A stretch of 64,000 bases of DNA from CAJWKT01 sp964465375 (GCA_964465375.1 CAYXIJ010000009.1:1-64000); one strand, 5' to 3'; shown: positions 18,495-28,438, numbered from the stretch's first letter. Made by a program: numbers and translations. Notes: generated by a model from the sequence alone, not told the origin.

Positions 18495-20234
18495 GTGACC
18501 AATCATCTGGGTTTATTGCTTGCACTGAGCCTTATATCTATCCGCATTTCGGCACAACAGCCCGTTGAGGTTTTGGTGGAGCGTGGCCGGGGTATTTTTC
18601 ATGCGAGTCCGGTAGGTTGCTGGGTATGTCACGGGGAGGACGCTCAGGGCCTCGTAGGGCCCACCTTGCACTTTGGTCCTACCCCAGTGGATATTTTTGA
18701 TCAGCTTGAGAGTAATCCTATGATGGCGGTCATCGTGACCGAGCTAAATCTCAATGACGAAGACCTAATGTCTCTTTCCATGTATATCCGTTCATTAGCA
18801 GGACTACCCCTAGATGATAGGTTGCCGGCGCAGTGGCTTGAGGTGCTGAATCAAGCAAAGGCTGCCCAGGCCAATCAACTGCAATTCAAGAAAACACAGC
18901 GGGACCTAATTGTTGAATCTATAGAGTCCTTTGGTTCGGTTTTAACAAGCTGGGAGCGGCGTGCCAACGAAGGCAGTCTTAAGAGTCATTATGATACGCG
19001 TATCACTGCTACATTTGATGCGGGTGAGCCTAAGTTTACGCCTGAGGCGAATCATACGTATTTCTACGAAAATATTGGCACGAATGCGAAGCCTGCAGTT
19101 TTGCACGAAGGTTACATTCCGCCGCTATCTAACCGAGTGGTGGTGGGTGACGCCCAAACCAAGGAAGTCATAGCTAGTTATTTATTCCCTGCCGAGCTTA
19201 GAAATGCAGTTCATACCAGCGTGATGTCGCCCGATGGCAAATATGCCTACATTGTCGGTCCCCGAGAACTTGGGCCTGACGGTATTCCGGATCCGGCAGG
19301 CGCTCAAACCATTATTAAGGTGGATGCGGTTACCTTACAGCCGGTGAAACAAATTACTGTTGGCGGACGACTACACCATGGGCAGATTTTTCAGGAAAAA
19401 TACCTGCTTTTAGATATGTTTAATCGAGATCCGAATGGTTTAGCTGTTATGTTGTACGATCCCTCAACAGACACTGTAGTAGGTGGGGCCAAAGACATTG
19501 ATTTGGGGGGTATGGTTTATACCGCCTGGACGGATAATGAGTTTATCTATGCTTTGATGGAGCCCGCTGGTTACGGGCCGGGCCGCGCAACTGGAGCCAG
19601 AGCCGCGGCTAACCTTTATCAGGGTACATTGATGGCACTAAGGCCTTTCTGGATGGCGAAAATTGACCCTGAAACATGGGAGGTCGTGAAAGAATATCCT
19701 TTGCCGGGGTATAGGGGTACTTGGGGGAACATATATTCAAAAAAACAATTCATCTATGTCACCATGTCGGGATCTTCCAACGTCACTAAGATTAATATCG
19801 AGACAGGTGCTGTTGTGTGGACTAGTGCTACGGGCCCGGGCCCTTTCGGGAGCACGCTTACTGCTAACGAGGAGGAGATTTGGGTTGCTTCTAAAGGTGA
19901 GGGCATGGGTGAATTTGGCCGCACAATCACGGTTCTGGAAACTGGAACGGGACGTATTTTGGCAACTTTATTTGCCGCATACGAGATGGATCACGTGTTG
20001 TTGTCTCCTAATGGTAAAGAGATTTGGGCAACCAGTAATGGTGAGGGCCGGATTTTAGTATACGACACTGCAACTCGAGAGCAGACTCATGTGATTGATA
20101 TGCCAGAGTATGGTGATGCGCATGGACTCATCTGGGTACACTACGATAGCGAGGGACGCTCACGGGTTGTGCGTGATCAAGGGGGATTTCATGGTGGCGT
20201 GAATCCCGTCACCGGTGCCGTCATCAACTACTGA
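18495..20234 (+). CDS. Cytochrome c domain fused to YVTN/NHL-type beta-propeller (copy B)
   Basis: A 579-residue exported protein with a signal peptide ending ISAQQ, a single haem site CWVCH at residues 42-46 and the shared NPMM candidate axial methionine. The C-terminal propeller has blades such as TSVMSPDGKYAYIVG, LLSPNGKEIWATSN and GDAHGLIWVHYD, and ends VRDQGGFHGGVNP like copy A. GTG 18495 is preceded by GGTGGAGG seven bases upstream, fixing the start. Copy A has a possible lipobox whereas this copy has a plain signal. It closes the plus-strand cassette. A function in electron transfer coupled to the esterase and NHL proteins is an inference from gene order only. Confidence 0.82.
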   Translation: MTNHLGLLLALSLISIRISAQQPVEVLVERGRGIFHASPVGCWVCHGEDAQGLVGPTLHFGPTPVDIFDQLESNPMMAVIVTELNLNDEDLMSLSMYIRSLAGLPLDDRLPAQWLEVLNQAKAAQANQLQFKKTQRDLIVESIESFGSVLTSWERRANEGSLKSHYDTRITATFDAGEPKFTPEANHTYFYENIGTNAKPAVLHEGYIPPLSNRVVVGDAQTKEVIASYLFPAELRNAVHTSVMSPDGKYAYIVGPRELGPDGIPDPAGAQTIIKVDAVTLQPVKQITVGGRLHHGQIFQEKYLLLDMFNRDPNGLAVMLYDPSTDTVVGGAKDIDLGGMVYTAWTDNEFIYALMEPAGYGPGRATGARAAANLYQGTLMALRPFWMAKIDPETWEVVKEYPLPGYRGTWGNIYSKKQFIYVTMSGSSNVTKINIETGAVVWTSATGPGPFGSTLTANEEEIWVASKGEGMGEFGRTITVLETGTGRILATLFAAYEMDHVLLSPNGKEIWATSNGEGRILVYDTATREQTHVIDMPEYGDAHGLIWVHYDSEGRSRVVRDQGGFHGGVNPVTGAVINY

Positions 20235-20253
20235 TGTTAGTCGAGGGAATGCG

Positions 20254-20427
20254 ATGAAAAAAAGGGTAATTGTATTGGTAGTCCATGTAGTTGTAGCGCT
20301 GGTAGTTGGCTTTTTGATTGGACGACAGTTTTCTGCATCCAATGAATGCCCAGAAGCTCAAGCAACTTTTAATTCACCAGTTTTTGTGGCTTGCCTGGAG
20401 CCTGACCAAACCAACCGTGTTAGTTAA
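20254..20427 (+). CDS. Small single-pass membrane protein, unknown function
   Basis: A 57-residue protein: two lysines and an arginine at the N-terminus, one transmembrane helix rich in valine (about residues 5-22), then a short tail with two cysteines. GAGGGA lies six bases before the ATG at 20254, supporting translation. It begins 19 bases after cytochrome-propeller B on the same strand and may be its last operon member. It converges with the Nudix gene. No family recognised. Confidence 0.55.
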   Translation: MKKRVIVLVVHVVVALVVGFLIGRQFSASNECPEAQATFNSPVFVACLEPDQTNRVS

Positions 20428-20436
20428 GAGTGGGAT

Positions 20437-21306
20437 TCATGCTTTGTCTTTCGGATAATCTGGATCGCCCGGAAGGAGGACATGTTGCCGGCCGTTCTTC
20501 ACTTCTATCCAAGGTCGTACTTTGGTGATTCCTTGCTGATACCGGGTTCTTGCCCAGCTTTGTAAGCTATCGATTGTTAGAAAATCGACCAGCATCTCGA
20601 GGTGCTTCAGATGAGGTCTTGGAATCTGAATTTCCCCATTGGCTTCAAGTCGTAGTGCCTCCTCGGCTGTTAACCAGCGGCTGTCGACCAGCTCTTTTCC
20701 ATCGTGCTTCGCTGAGTGGTTTGGCGGGGACTTTGCTAGGAAGAAGCGATTTGAAAAGCGCGGGTTTGCTACCAAAGGCGTCTCCCAGTGTCCAATATAA
20801 TGCAGGGTATCCGTGGCCAGCCTCAAATCATGTGTGGACAAGATCTCACTCCAGGGATTGCCTGTGGACAATGCCGCCCGTATCTTTTTTATACTTCCTG
20901 GTGTCATCCAGGTGCCGCTAGGTTTCTGGGCCAATAGTACCCCGGCTTCCTCAGTCAATTCGCGGATGGCAGCACTGTAAATACCCAAGCCACCAGACTT
21001 TACCCCTAGTCGGGCATTAGCTTTTTTTAGGCTCATGTTTTTGTGCTGAAAGGCATGAACTGCCACGTCTTCATTGGTGACTGTTCCTCCTGGGAATACG
21101 AATTGACTGCCCCAGTGGGTTCTTTTTTCCCGTTGTGCCATGAATATTTCAGGCACCCCGTTTTTTTCCTGAACCAGAATCACCGTAGCCGCTGGTGCAG
21201 CATGAACGATATCTTTCAAGGTAGTGTTTGAACTTTCTATGACCTGTATCCCATCGGTTTGGTGAACTTTGAGTCCCTGACGTAGACTCTGCATAGGATA
21301 AAGCAT
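20437..21306 (-). CDS. Nudix hydrolase (NUDT19/acyl-CoA-diphosphatase-like)
   Basis: A 289-residue hydrolase. The Nudix helix is present as RELTEEAGVL at residues 115-124, preceded by the FPGG turn (71-74) and a TVILVQE strand. The long insertion between FPGG and the Nudix box and the AAPAATV start resemble the NUDT19-type enzymes, which cleave CoA derivatives; that substrate is an inference. These enzymes use Mg2+ bound by the glutamates of the box to cleave nucleoside diphosphate linkages in the cytosol. It is divergent from the enoyl-CoA hydratase gene about 100 bases away, which makes a link to CoA metabolism plausible. Confidence 0.82.
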   Translation of the reverse strand: MLYPMQSLRQGLKVHQTDGIQVIESSNTTLKDIVHAAPAATVILVQEKNGVPEIFMAQREKRTHWGSQFVFPGGTVTNEDVAVHAFQHKNMSLKKANARLGVKSGGLGIYSAAIRELTEEAGVLLAQKPSGTWMTPGSIKKIRAALSTGNPWSEILSTHDLRLATDTLHYIGHWETPLVANPRFSNRFFLAKSPPNHSAKHDGKELVDSRWLTAEEALRLEANGEIQIPRPHLKHLEMLVDFLTIDSLQSWARTRYQQGITKVRPWIEVKNGRQHVLLPGDPDYPKDKA

Positions 21307-21410
21307 TCTATTAAGGATTGACCGCCATTTTTCTTAAGCTAAAAAGGTTGTCAATTTATATTTCTATTTGAATCTTGGTGTAGGCGGTATTGTGATAATT
21401 GGGAGTATGG

Positions 21411-22175
21411 ATGATGGCTGTTAAGCATATCTTGACGGAATTGGAGAATGGCGTTCTCACAATCACGTTTAGTCGCCCCGAAAAGAAAAATGCCATTACT
21501 GTCGAGATGTATCAGGACATGACTGATGCATTGACTCGGTCTGAGGAAGACGAGGGGATTAAGGTTGCCGTTATCACCGGATCGCATGGGAATTTCACCT
21601 CCGGAAATGATCTACAGGATTTTATTGAGTCACCGCCTACAGACGAAAACTCAGCGCCTTATAAATTTCTGAGGTGCATCGCACAACTGACTGTACCACT
21701 GATAGCTGCAGTTGACGGTATGTCTATTGGTATTGGAACTACCATGTTGCTTCATTGTGATTTTGTCTATGCGACGCCACGAACAATTTTCCGACTCCCT
21801 TTTGTGAATCTAGGCCTAATTCCGGAAGCAGGCGCAACTATGTTGCTACCTCGTTTGGTTGGTCATATGCGAGCCGCAGAGCTATTGATGCTTGGCGAGC
21901 CATTTGATGCCAATGTAGCGAGCCAACTGGGTTTGGTTTCTAAGGTATTTGAGCCCACAGCCTTGCTAGACCAGGCACGAAAAACAGCCTATCAATTAGC
22001 GGCAAAGCCTAGGTCGGCTATCGGTCAGACGAAAAAATTACTGAGGATGCCTAGTGAGTCTATTTTGGAGAGAATTCACCGTGAAAGTTTAATTTTTACT
22101 GAATGTCTTCAATCAAAAGAAACAAAGGAAGCTATGACCGCAATTCTTGAAAAAAATAAAATACCCAAAGAATGA
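21411..22175 (+). CDS. Enoyl-CoA hydratase/isomerase family protein
   Basis: A 254-residue crotonase-fold protein. FSRPEKKNAIT begins the CoA-binding region. SGNDLQDF supplies one oxyanion-hole loop, and DGMSIGIGTTMLLHCDFVYA the second, with an expected glycine pair. NLGLIPEAGATMLLPRLVG carries a glutamate (PEAG) at the usual catalytic position, favouring an isomerase or single-acid hydratase. ATG 21411 sits five bases after GGGAG; the TTG at 21399 is less likely. It acts on CoA thioesters in the cytoplasm. The gene is followed after about 65 bases by the LVIVD-repeat gene. Confidence 0.87.
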   Translation: MMAVKHILTELENGVLTITFSRPEKKNAITVEMYQDMTDALTRSEEDEGIKVAVITGSHGNFTSGNDLQDFIESPPTDENSAPYKFLRCIAQLTVPLIAAVDGMSIGIGTTMLLHCDFVYATPRTIFRLPFVNLGLIPEAGATMLLPRLVGHMRAAELLMLGEPFDANVASQLGLVSKVFEPTALLDQARKTAYQLAAKPRSAIGQTKKLLRMPSESILERIHRESLIFTECLQSKETKEAMTAILEKNKIPKE

Positions 22176-22239
22176 TCTGATGCAAGAAATACTCCAGAGT
22201 GAAGATATATTTGCCGTCATCCCTACCAGGAGACCCGAA

Positions 22240-23721
22240 ATGAATATGACGATCAGAGTCTTCTGCCTACCCTTTTGGATTTTCAGCATTATTGTACTGT
22301 TCGTTAGTAATGCGGGTGCTTGGGGCGATGAAAGTGAATCTTTTAATATGCAACTTGTCGGCAAACATCCCCTTCAAGGTCGCTCATCGTATCAACCAAT
22401 TCCCCATAAATATGGTGATCGGTGGATACTTTTCGTAGGGCATCATGCTGGGGAGAGCCTGAATACTCAGACGGGTGAACTAGAGGTCAACGGGATGTCT
22501 GTTCTGGATATTACCGATGCCACCAAACCAGAATTATTGAGCCATGTGCCACCTACGAGCCCAGCAAGCGGAACCCAACACGTACAAGTTTGTGATGGGT
22601 CAAGTTTGCCCGAAGGTAATCCGGATAAAACCTATCTCTTGCGTACCAATGGCCTGCTGAGTTACGAACTATTTGATGTAACGGATCCCGCTGAACCAAA
22701 ATTCTTAAGCACTATCGCTGAAACAGGCCACTCCTCTCGCCCTGAATCAAGCCGCGGGACAAGGGAAACGCACAAATTCCAGTGGGAGTGCATAACTGGA
22801 ATAGCTTACTTCAATGGAACCCCGAAAGGGTGGCGTGTTACCCGACTACTGCAGGCATTTGATCTTAGTAATCCCAATAATCCGCACCATATCCGTGATT
22901 TTGGGCTAATCGGTTGGGAGCCCGGTGCACAAGACGCATTTCCTGATTACGAAATTTCGGGACTACATCAACCATTTATTGTGGGTAATAGGATGTTTCT
23001 GGGTTACGGAAGCGGAAACAATGGTGTTTTACAAATTCTTAATACCGAAAAATTTCTTAAGGGTAACCCTTCTTCCGGTGATCCATTTGAACCGACTCCG
23101 GAAAATCTTCTCTATCCCCAGATCGCAAGACTCGATATGCCAAGTTATTGGGGTGTGCACACTGCTAAGCCAATTTATGACATCCCAGCACCGGAAGGCA
23201 GCCATCATGAGCGGCTTGGAATAAAAGACTTGTTGATTGTAGTTTCAGAAGCTGGGAGAGACGCTCGCCGATGTCAGGCAACGCCAGATGTCATGTTCTT
23301 AATTGATATTACGGAAGAGGCTACGCCTTTTCCTATTTCTAGTTTTCAGGTACCTGCGCAATCCGGAGATTTTTGTGAGCGCGGAGGACGATTCGGGCCT
23401 CACTCCGTCCATGATGCATTTCACCCAAAGTTTGATAAAACCTTAGTAATTCTGTCTTATTTTAATGCTGGGATTCGAGTGGTTGATATCCGCGATCCGT
23501 TTCAGCCGGTTGAGGTAGGTTATTTTATTCCGGAGACCACGAGCAACACTGTAGAGGATTGCATAACAATCAATGAAACAGAGCACTGTAACCGTGCTAT
23601 ACAAACCAATAATGTGAATATTGATGACCGAGGATTCATCTACGCCGTTGATCGTGCAAATACAGGGCTTCACATAGTGGAATTGACTGGTACTGCACGC
23701 AGTATCCCCGTGTTACCTTAA
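22240..23721 (+). CDS. Exported LVIVD-repeat beta-propeller protein
   Basis: A 493-residue protein with a signal peptide (WIFSIIVLFVSNAGAW) and repeated blocks of the LVIVD type, for example MSVLDITDATKPELL, LFDVTDPAEPKFLS, FDLSNPNNPHHI and VVDIRDPFQPVEVG. Several Cys pairs (CDGSS, CITG, CERGG, CITINETEHC) suggest disulphides, consistent with a periplasmic location. These repeats build propellers that usually bind surface ligands; no catalytic residues are recognised. Start is ATG 22240 after CAGGAGACC; a longer in-frame extension from 22147 overlaps the hydratase gene and would hide the signal peptide. It is followed by the SLC13 transporter with 22 bases between. Confidence 0.78.
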   Translation: MNMTIRVFCLPFWIFSIIVLFVSNAGAWGDESESFNMQLVGKHPLQGRSSYQPIPHKYGDRWILFVGHHAGESLNTQTGELEVNGMSVLDITDATKPELLSHVPPTSPASGTQHVQVCDGSSLPEGNPDKTYLLRTNGLLSYELFDVTDPAEPKFLSTIAETGHSSRPESSRGTRETHKFQWECITGIAYFNGTPKGWRVTRLLQAFDLSNPNNPHHIRDFGLIGWEPGAQDAFPDYEISGLHQPFIVGNRMFLGYGSGNNGVLQILNTEKFLKGNPSSGDPFEPTPENLLYPQIARLDMPSYWGVHTAKPIYDIPAPEGSHHERLGIKDLLIVVSEAGRDARRCQATPDVMFLIDITEEATPFPISSFQVPAQSGDFCERGGRFGPHSVHDAFHPKFDKTLVILSYFNAGIRVVDIRDPFQPVEVGYFIPETTSNTVEDCITINETEHCNRAIQTNNVNIDDRGFIYAVDRANTGLHIVELTGTARSIPVLP

Positions 23722-23743
23722 AGCGTCCCCGCAGTCATAAGGG

Positions 23744-25174
23744 ATGGCCGATTTGGGTAACCGGAAAATAATCCATAGTCTCGCGGGACCAGCCATATTT
23801 GGGCTTATGATCCTGCTTCCAGCAGATTTTATGGCCTACGAAGTGCGGTGCAGCATCGGGCTGCTCCTGTGGATGGCCTGGTGGTGGATCACTAGGCCCG
23901 TGCATTTGGCGGTTACCGGTTTCCTACCATTAGCAACAGCTGCATTGTTCGATTTCGTTCCACTCTCCCGTATTTTGCCCGCATATGCATCGGAATTGGT
24001 CATTCTGCTCCTGTCAGCAAATGTACTTACAACCTGCTGGAGCCTATGGGGTCTGGATCGTCGGATTGCTCTTGTTTCTCTGATTGGCGTGGGAACTAAT
24101 ACTACTCGCCAAATACTGGCTTGGTTTGCGATCGGCATGATTCTAAGTGCCTTCCTGCCTAATACCATTGTTGCGGCAACCATGATTCCTATCGTGGTAG
24201 CTATGCTTAAGTTCATCGGAATCGAGGATCTGTGGGAGAGTAATCTGGGAACTGCGCTGGTCATTGCGGTGGCCTGGGGAACTAGCGCTGGTGGGGCCAC
24301 TACGCCATTGGGCGGAGCACCCAATCTACTAACCGTGGAATTTATTCAAGAAATGGTTACGCAGGAGGAGTTCCTTTTCACTACATGGGTTACACGCTTT
24401 TTACCTCTTAGCTTGTGCCTCATGGTTGCCACGTTTCTCTATGTTCGCTTTGCCTTCAAGCCTGAGATTACACGGATCGAAGGAACCAGGGCATTTTTTA
24501 CCAGTGAGCTTAAATCACTGGGCCCAATGAATATTCATGAAAAATGGGGGTTTTGGTTATTTTTAGTCCCAGCATTATTAGCCTTTACACGTCCACTTTA
24601 TGCCAATCTACTTCCTGCCTTCAGTCCGGCCTATGCTTTTCTGACATTCGCACTTTTGTGTTTTCTGATTCGGGCGCGGGGCGAGAACCTCATGACCTGG
24701 GAATATGCCCAGAAAAAAATGATGTGGGGACTGTTTTATCTCTTTGCCGGAGGGACTGCGCTTGGGCGGATCCTCAGTGAAACCGGCACGGCTGCCTACA
24801 TCGCAGATATGCTGCTTCCTTATGCCAGCGATGGAGGTTTTGTCGCGGTCCTAGTGTTTGCAGCCCTCACATTAATAATGACACAAATTACAAGCAACAC
24901 CGCCGCTATTGCTATTACTGTACCGATCACCATTAGCACCTTTGATAGCCTAGGCCTGAACCCACTACCTTTTGTTTATATCGTTGCGGCCATCGGTAAC
25001 TGCGGATTCATGCTACCGACATCTGCAGGGGGTCCCGCAGTGGCGGCTGGTTATGGAATCAATCTAAAAACGATGGCAGTCAAAGGATTTTGGGCTTGCC
25101 TGATCGCATTAGTCGTGGTTGTATCAATTGGATATTTGCTTGCAAGTTTCTGGCCCGCATTCAGCACTGCTTAA
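23744..25174 (+). CDS. SLC13/DASS-family anion:Na+ symporter
   Basis: A 476-residue inner-membrane transporter with about eleven hydrophobic spans. Two SNT-like substrate/sodium motifs typical of the divalent-anion symporters are seen: LPNTIVAATMIPIV near residue 140 and TSNTAAIAITVPI near residue 385, together with GGATTPLGGAPN and the CGFMLPTSAGGPA re-entrant loop. Known substrates are dicarboxylates, citrate or sulfate. Position next to the sulfolactate-type cluster makes a C3-C4 acid or sulfonate possible, but it converges on that cluster and is probably transcribed separately. ATG 23744 follows a weak AAGGG. Confidence 0.86.
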   Translation: MADLGNRKIIHSLAGPAIFGLMILLPADFMAYEVRCSIGLLLWMAWWWITRPVHLAVTGFLPLATAALFDFVPLSRILPAYASELVILLLSANVLTTCWSLWGLDRRIALVSLIGVGTNTTRQILAWFAIGMILSAFLPNTIVAATMIPIVVAMLKFIGIEDLWESNLGTALVIAVAWGTSAGGATTPLGGAPNLLTVEFIQEMVTQEEFLFTTWVTRFLPLSLCLMVATFLYVRFAFKPEITRIEGTRAFFTSELKSLGPMNIHEKWGFWLFLVPALLAFTRPLYANLLPAFSPAYAFLTFALLCFLIRARGENLMTWEYAQKKMMWGLFYLFAGGTALGRILSETGTAAYIADMLLPYASDGGFVAVLVFAALTLIMTQITSNTAAIAITVPITISTFDSLGLNPLPFVYIVAAIGNCGFMLPTSAGGPAVAAGYGINLKTMAVKGFWACLIALVVVVSIGYLLASFWPAFSTA

Positions 25175-25302
25175 AAATTTTTATCCCGTAAAGTCCCTTG
25201 GAAAAAATGAAGATGGAATATTTGATGACGTCTATTTCGAAGAAGTAAAACTAGCCAAATGATACTTGAAAGAAAAGATTGGGACACAAAAAGCTGGTGG
25301 AA

Positions 25303-27282
25303 TTAAAATAATAAGGAAGGGTGAAGTAATAAATTCATCAGCTGACCATAAAATCCCCAGACCATCAAAAATGTCATTGCCGCATAGATAAGTACAACAG
25401 GCCACTGGTATTGACCCCAGGTACGCAGATAAACAATGACAAACAACGGAAGAGCGACCAATTGACCCGCTAGGTAAGTAATTCCTACAATTCCTAACAG
25501 GTAGGCAGCGAACCTTAGGCTCCGATAGATTTCTGCTTCACGAAGCGCTGCTATCAACGCCGAGCTAAACCCCGCTGAAGATTTAATTGTTATTAAGCAG
25601 GCCCTGGCATCTTTTAAAACCACCAGAGCAGCCAGTGGGATTGCCACCATCAAGACAGCACGAGGAAACTGGGCCGTAGCTGCTTCTTGAAAATCCATCG
25701 AGACTAAATATGCAAAAACAAAAATGAAAGCCATACCGATGGCTAAAGGCAAGGAAATCAGGGGGTTCTGTGCTGCCCCTTCACCACCCTGTGGGCGTTT
25801 CCCGGGTTTTGGCCTTAGGGTGCCTCGCACAGCAAAAAAAATAGTGAGAGCAATCAAGATTTCAATCACAATGACAACCGGGCGGTTAAACAACCAGTCG
25901 TAACCTGCATATATTTGTGTGCTCAATTGCAGGTTATTTTCCATCAGCCCCCCCAGCACAAGGGCCAAAATCAATGGTGGCCGCGGCCAACCACCCTGCT
26001 TCATAAGGTAACCCAGTGCACCCATGGCTAAACAGGTCCACCAATCACCAATCGAGCTGGTGGCAACCCAGGTGCCCATTAGAAGCACGACCATCACGCC
26101 TGGTACGATAAGGTGACCAGGAACAAAAGCCATCTTTTGAATTTGCCGACTAAAAAGCATTAACAATCCGGCCGCAATAACATTGGCAACCGCAATTGCC
26201 CAGACCATGCTGAAGGTAATCGGAAGGTTGACGGTCAGCATATCAGGCCCTGGCCGAAGCCCCTTAATGACTAATGCGCCAAGTAGGATAGCCGTACCAA
26301 TACTTCCCGGAATACCAAACGCAACAGTGGGAATAAGCGCACCTGCTTTATGAGCATTGTTGGCAGTTTCCGGAGCAATCACACCACGAATATCTCCACT
26401 CCCGAATTTAGAGCTATCCCGTGCGCTCTGGACCGCATGCCCGTAGGCGATCCAATCCACAATGGTGGCCCCTAATCCGGGAATCATGCCAATGTAGGTT
26501 CCGAGCAGCGCCGAACGTAAAGCAAGCCACCGATGACGAAAGGCATCCTTAATACCCCGCAACATTTGATTATCACCAGACTCTTCTCGGCTAACCCGGG
26601 AAATGGAGGTATTTTTTACCGCCAGCTCCATAAGCTCAGGTATTCCGAACAAACCAAGGACAATGGGAATAATCGGAATACCATCCAGAAGGTAGTTAAC
26701 ACCAAAGTAGAAACGTGGAACCCCGGTTGCATCAGCATAACCGACTGTCGTTAAAAGCAAGCCCAGCAATGCGACAGAAAGCCCCTTCACCACTGACTGG
26801 CCTGACAAAACACCGATCATAGTTAAACCAAGAACGGCAAGCATAAAGAACTCGGGTACCCCAAATGCAAAAATAACCGGAAGAATTACCGGTAGTGAAA
26901 ACGCAAGAAGTAGTGCCCCCAGGACCCCGCCAAAGGCGGATACAGTATATGTTGCACCAAAGGCACGGGCCGCTTGCCCTTTCTTAGCCAAGGGATAACC
27001 ATCCAAAATTGTAGCCTGGGAAGCGACGGTACCCGGGATACCTAGCATGATCGATGGAATGCTATCGCTAGTAGAAGTTACGGCATACATGCCCAACAAC
27101 AATGCGAAAGCAGGTACTGGGTCCATGCCAAACGTAAAAGGAAGCATCAGCGCTAAACCCACAGCTCCGCCTAGGCCGGGCACTGCACCTATCCACATTC
27201 CGAGAAAAACACCAAGCCCCAAGTAACCGACAGCTGGCCAGCTGAACGCGAGCGCCAATCCGCCCAGCATCCCTTCAATCAT
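25303..27282 (-). CDS. TctA-TctB fused permease of a tripartite tricarboxylate transporter (copy 1)
   Basis: At 659 residues it is some 160 longer than an ordinary TctA. The first ~500 residues are TctA: GAVPGLGGAVG near residue 34, LGIPGTVASQATILDGYPLAKKG near 80-100 and a matching second-half repeat GMIPGLGATIVDW near 265. After a basic linker the last ~155 residues have four hydrophobic segments and an FPRAV motif like TctB. No separate tctB gene exists nearby, so the fusion should supply both membrane subunits. It works with the binding protein encoded immediately upstream. Last gene of the minus-strand arm of the sulfolactate-type cluster; a paralogous fusion is at 36921-38945. Confidence 0.88.
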   Translation of the reverse strand: MIEGMLGGLALAFSWPAVGYLGLGVFLGMWIGAVPGLGGAVGLALMLPFTFGMDPVPAFALLLGMYAVTSTSDSIPSIMLGIPGTVASQATILDGYPLAKKGQAARAFGATYTVSAFGGVLGALLLAFSLPVILPVIFAFGVPEFFMLAVLGLTMIGVLSGQSVVKGLSVALLGLLLTTVGYADATGVPRFYFGVNYLLDGIPIIPIVLGLFGIPELMELAVKNTSISRVSREESGDNQMLRGIKDAFRHRWLALRSALLGTYIGMIPGLGATIVDWIAYGHAVQSARDSSKFGSGDIRGVIAPETANNAHKAGALIPTVAFGIPGSIGTAILLGALVIKGLRPGPDMLTVNLPITFSMVWAIAVANVIAAGLLMLFSRQIQKMAFVPGHLIVPGVMVVLLMGTWVATSSIGDWWTCLAMGALGYLMKQGGWPRPPLILALVLGGLMENNLQLSTQIYAGYDWLFNRPVVIVIEILIALTIFFAVRGTLRPKPGKRPQGGEGAAQNPLISLPLAIGMAFIFVFAYLVSMDFQEAATAQFPRAVLMVAIPLAALVVLKDARACLITIKSSAGFSSALIAALREAEIYRSLRFAAYLLGIVGITYLAGQLVALPLFVIVYLRTWGQYQWPVVLIYAAMTFLMVWGFYGQLMNLLLHPSLLF

Positions 27283-27314
27283 GCCGCTTGTTCCCTGTTA
27301 TTGTCGCGAGAAGA

Positions 27315-28394
27315 TTAGCGCCCTTCTGCAATGTAGCTTTCCAAAAAGGCTGACACATTCTCGGGCACCTCATAGAGGCTCTTGATAATCTCAGTTCCAT
27401 CCACCCAGTTTATTAAAGGTAAATGGAACCCGTACATCTTTTCTTCCTCTGATTGATAGGCTGCGTCTTCTGTAACCCTTACAAAACTGTCACGCAATAT
27501 ATTTAGATACTCCTCAGGCGTACCCGGAGGTAAAAACGCTGCGTATACGATATCGTTTACCCGTGGTAACAACCATTTGTAAATTTCAAATTCTTCGCCG
27601 GAGGGTTCAGCACCTGTGAGGTTTTCGTAAAACTCCATGTAACTTGGGATGTCCGGTGCAACCGTTAGTGGGCGTAGGTTTCCGTCTGAATCCGATATTG
27701 GGTTGTGCCATAACGGGATAGCTAATCCCTGCTCAACCAGGGTAGGCTCAATAGAGAAACGGTATAGCCCGAGGGATGCTACCTGAAGGTCGATTTCCCC
27801 CCTCCGTACTGCATTAAAAACATCGGCCGCCCCCTGGAAACCCGTCACGTACTGATAATCAGCTCCAACTGCATCTAGTGCCAAGCGGCCCAGAAGGTCA
27901 AACCGATGGGCCGGATTCTGGCCTGCAAATTTTAGGCCTTCTGCTGTCAGCAAATCCTCCGCATCTTTAATTTTATCCGTTCGAACATAAGCCATATTTG
28001 GGCTCGATAGCCCACCTATGAAGGGCATTTCCGAAAAATTTGCCCGCAGGCCAGGCTGCTTCAATATTGCAGCAGCTCCCGAGGTAGGTGAATAAAGAAT
28101 ATGAAGGCCGTCTGCAGCAGCCACTTCAGCTCCAAAGTTCCAGACCCGGGTTCCTCCACCACCAGGCATGTTTCTTACCACTATGGTTGGTTCGCCAGGT
28201 ATAAATTTCCGCCAAAACTCAGCAAATACACGGACATGTAGATCTGCTCCACTGCCTGGGGTTCTACCAACGTACAAGGTAACGGTCTTGCCGTCATAAT
28301 AGGGACTTTCTTGACCATACGCGGTAAAAGCTCCAGCCAATCCAGCTATCAGCAACGTAATCTTTGGTAACATCAGCCTAGTGGGCCTGATCAC
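27315..28394 (-). CDS. TctC/Bug-type periplasmic solute-binding protein
   Basis: A 359-residue binding protein with a signal peptide ending TAYGQ (residue 28). Typical Bug landmarks include YVGRTPGSGADLHVRVFAEF, VRNMPGGGGTRVWNF and YSPTSGAAAI. These proteins bind carboxylated solutes in the periplasm and hand them to TctA/TctB. It lies 32 bases upstream of the fused permease gene and 44 bases after the dehydrogenase gene, on the same strand. If the cluster is for sulfolactate, this would be the SlcH counterpart; the ligand cannot be read from sequence. Confidence 0.85.
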   Translation of the reverse strand: MIRPTRLMLPKITLLIAGLAGAFTAYGQESPYYDGKTVTLYVGRTPGSGADLHVRVFAEFWRKFIPGEPTIVVRNMPGGGGTRVWNFGAEVAAADGLHILYSPTSGAAAILKQPGLRANFSEMPFIGGLSSPNMAYVRTDKIKDAEDLLTAEGLKFAGQNPAHRFDLLGRLALDAVGADYQYVTGFQGAADVFNAVRRGEIDLQVASLGLYRFSIEPTLVEQGLAIPLWHNPISDSDGNLRPLTVAPDIPSYMEFYENLTGAEPSGEEFEIYKWLLPRVNDIVYAAFLPPGTPEEYLNILRDSFVRVTEDAAYQSEEEKMYGFHLPLINWVDGTEIIKSLYEVPENVSAFLESYIAEGR

Positions 28395-28438
28395 TCAGAA
28401 GCTCCTCATTTTGTTTGTGTCAATCCGAAAACCTACAC

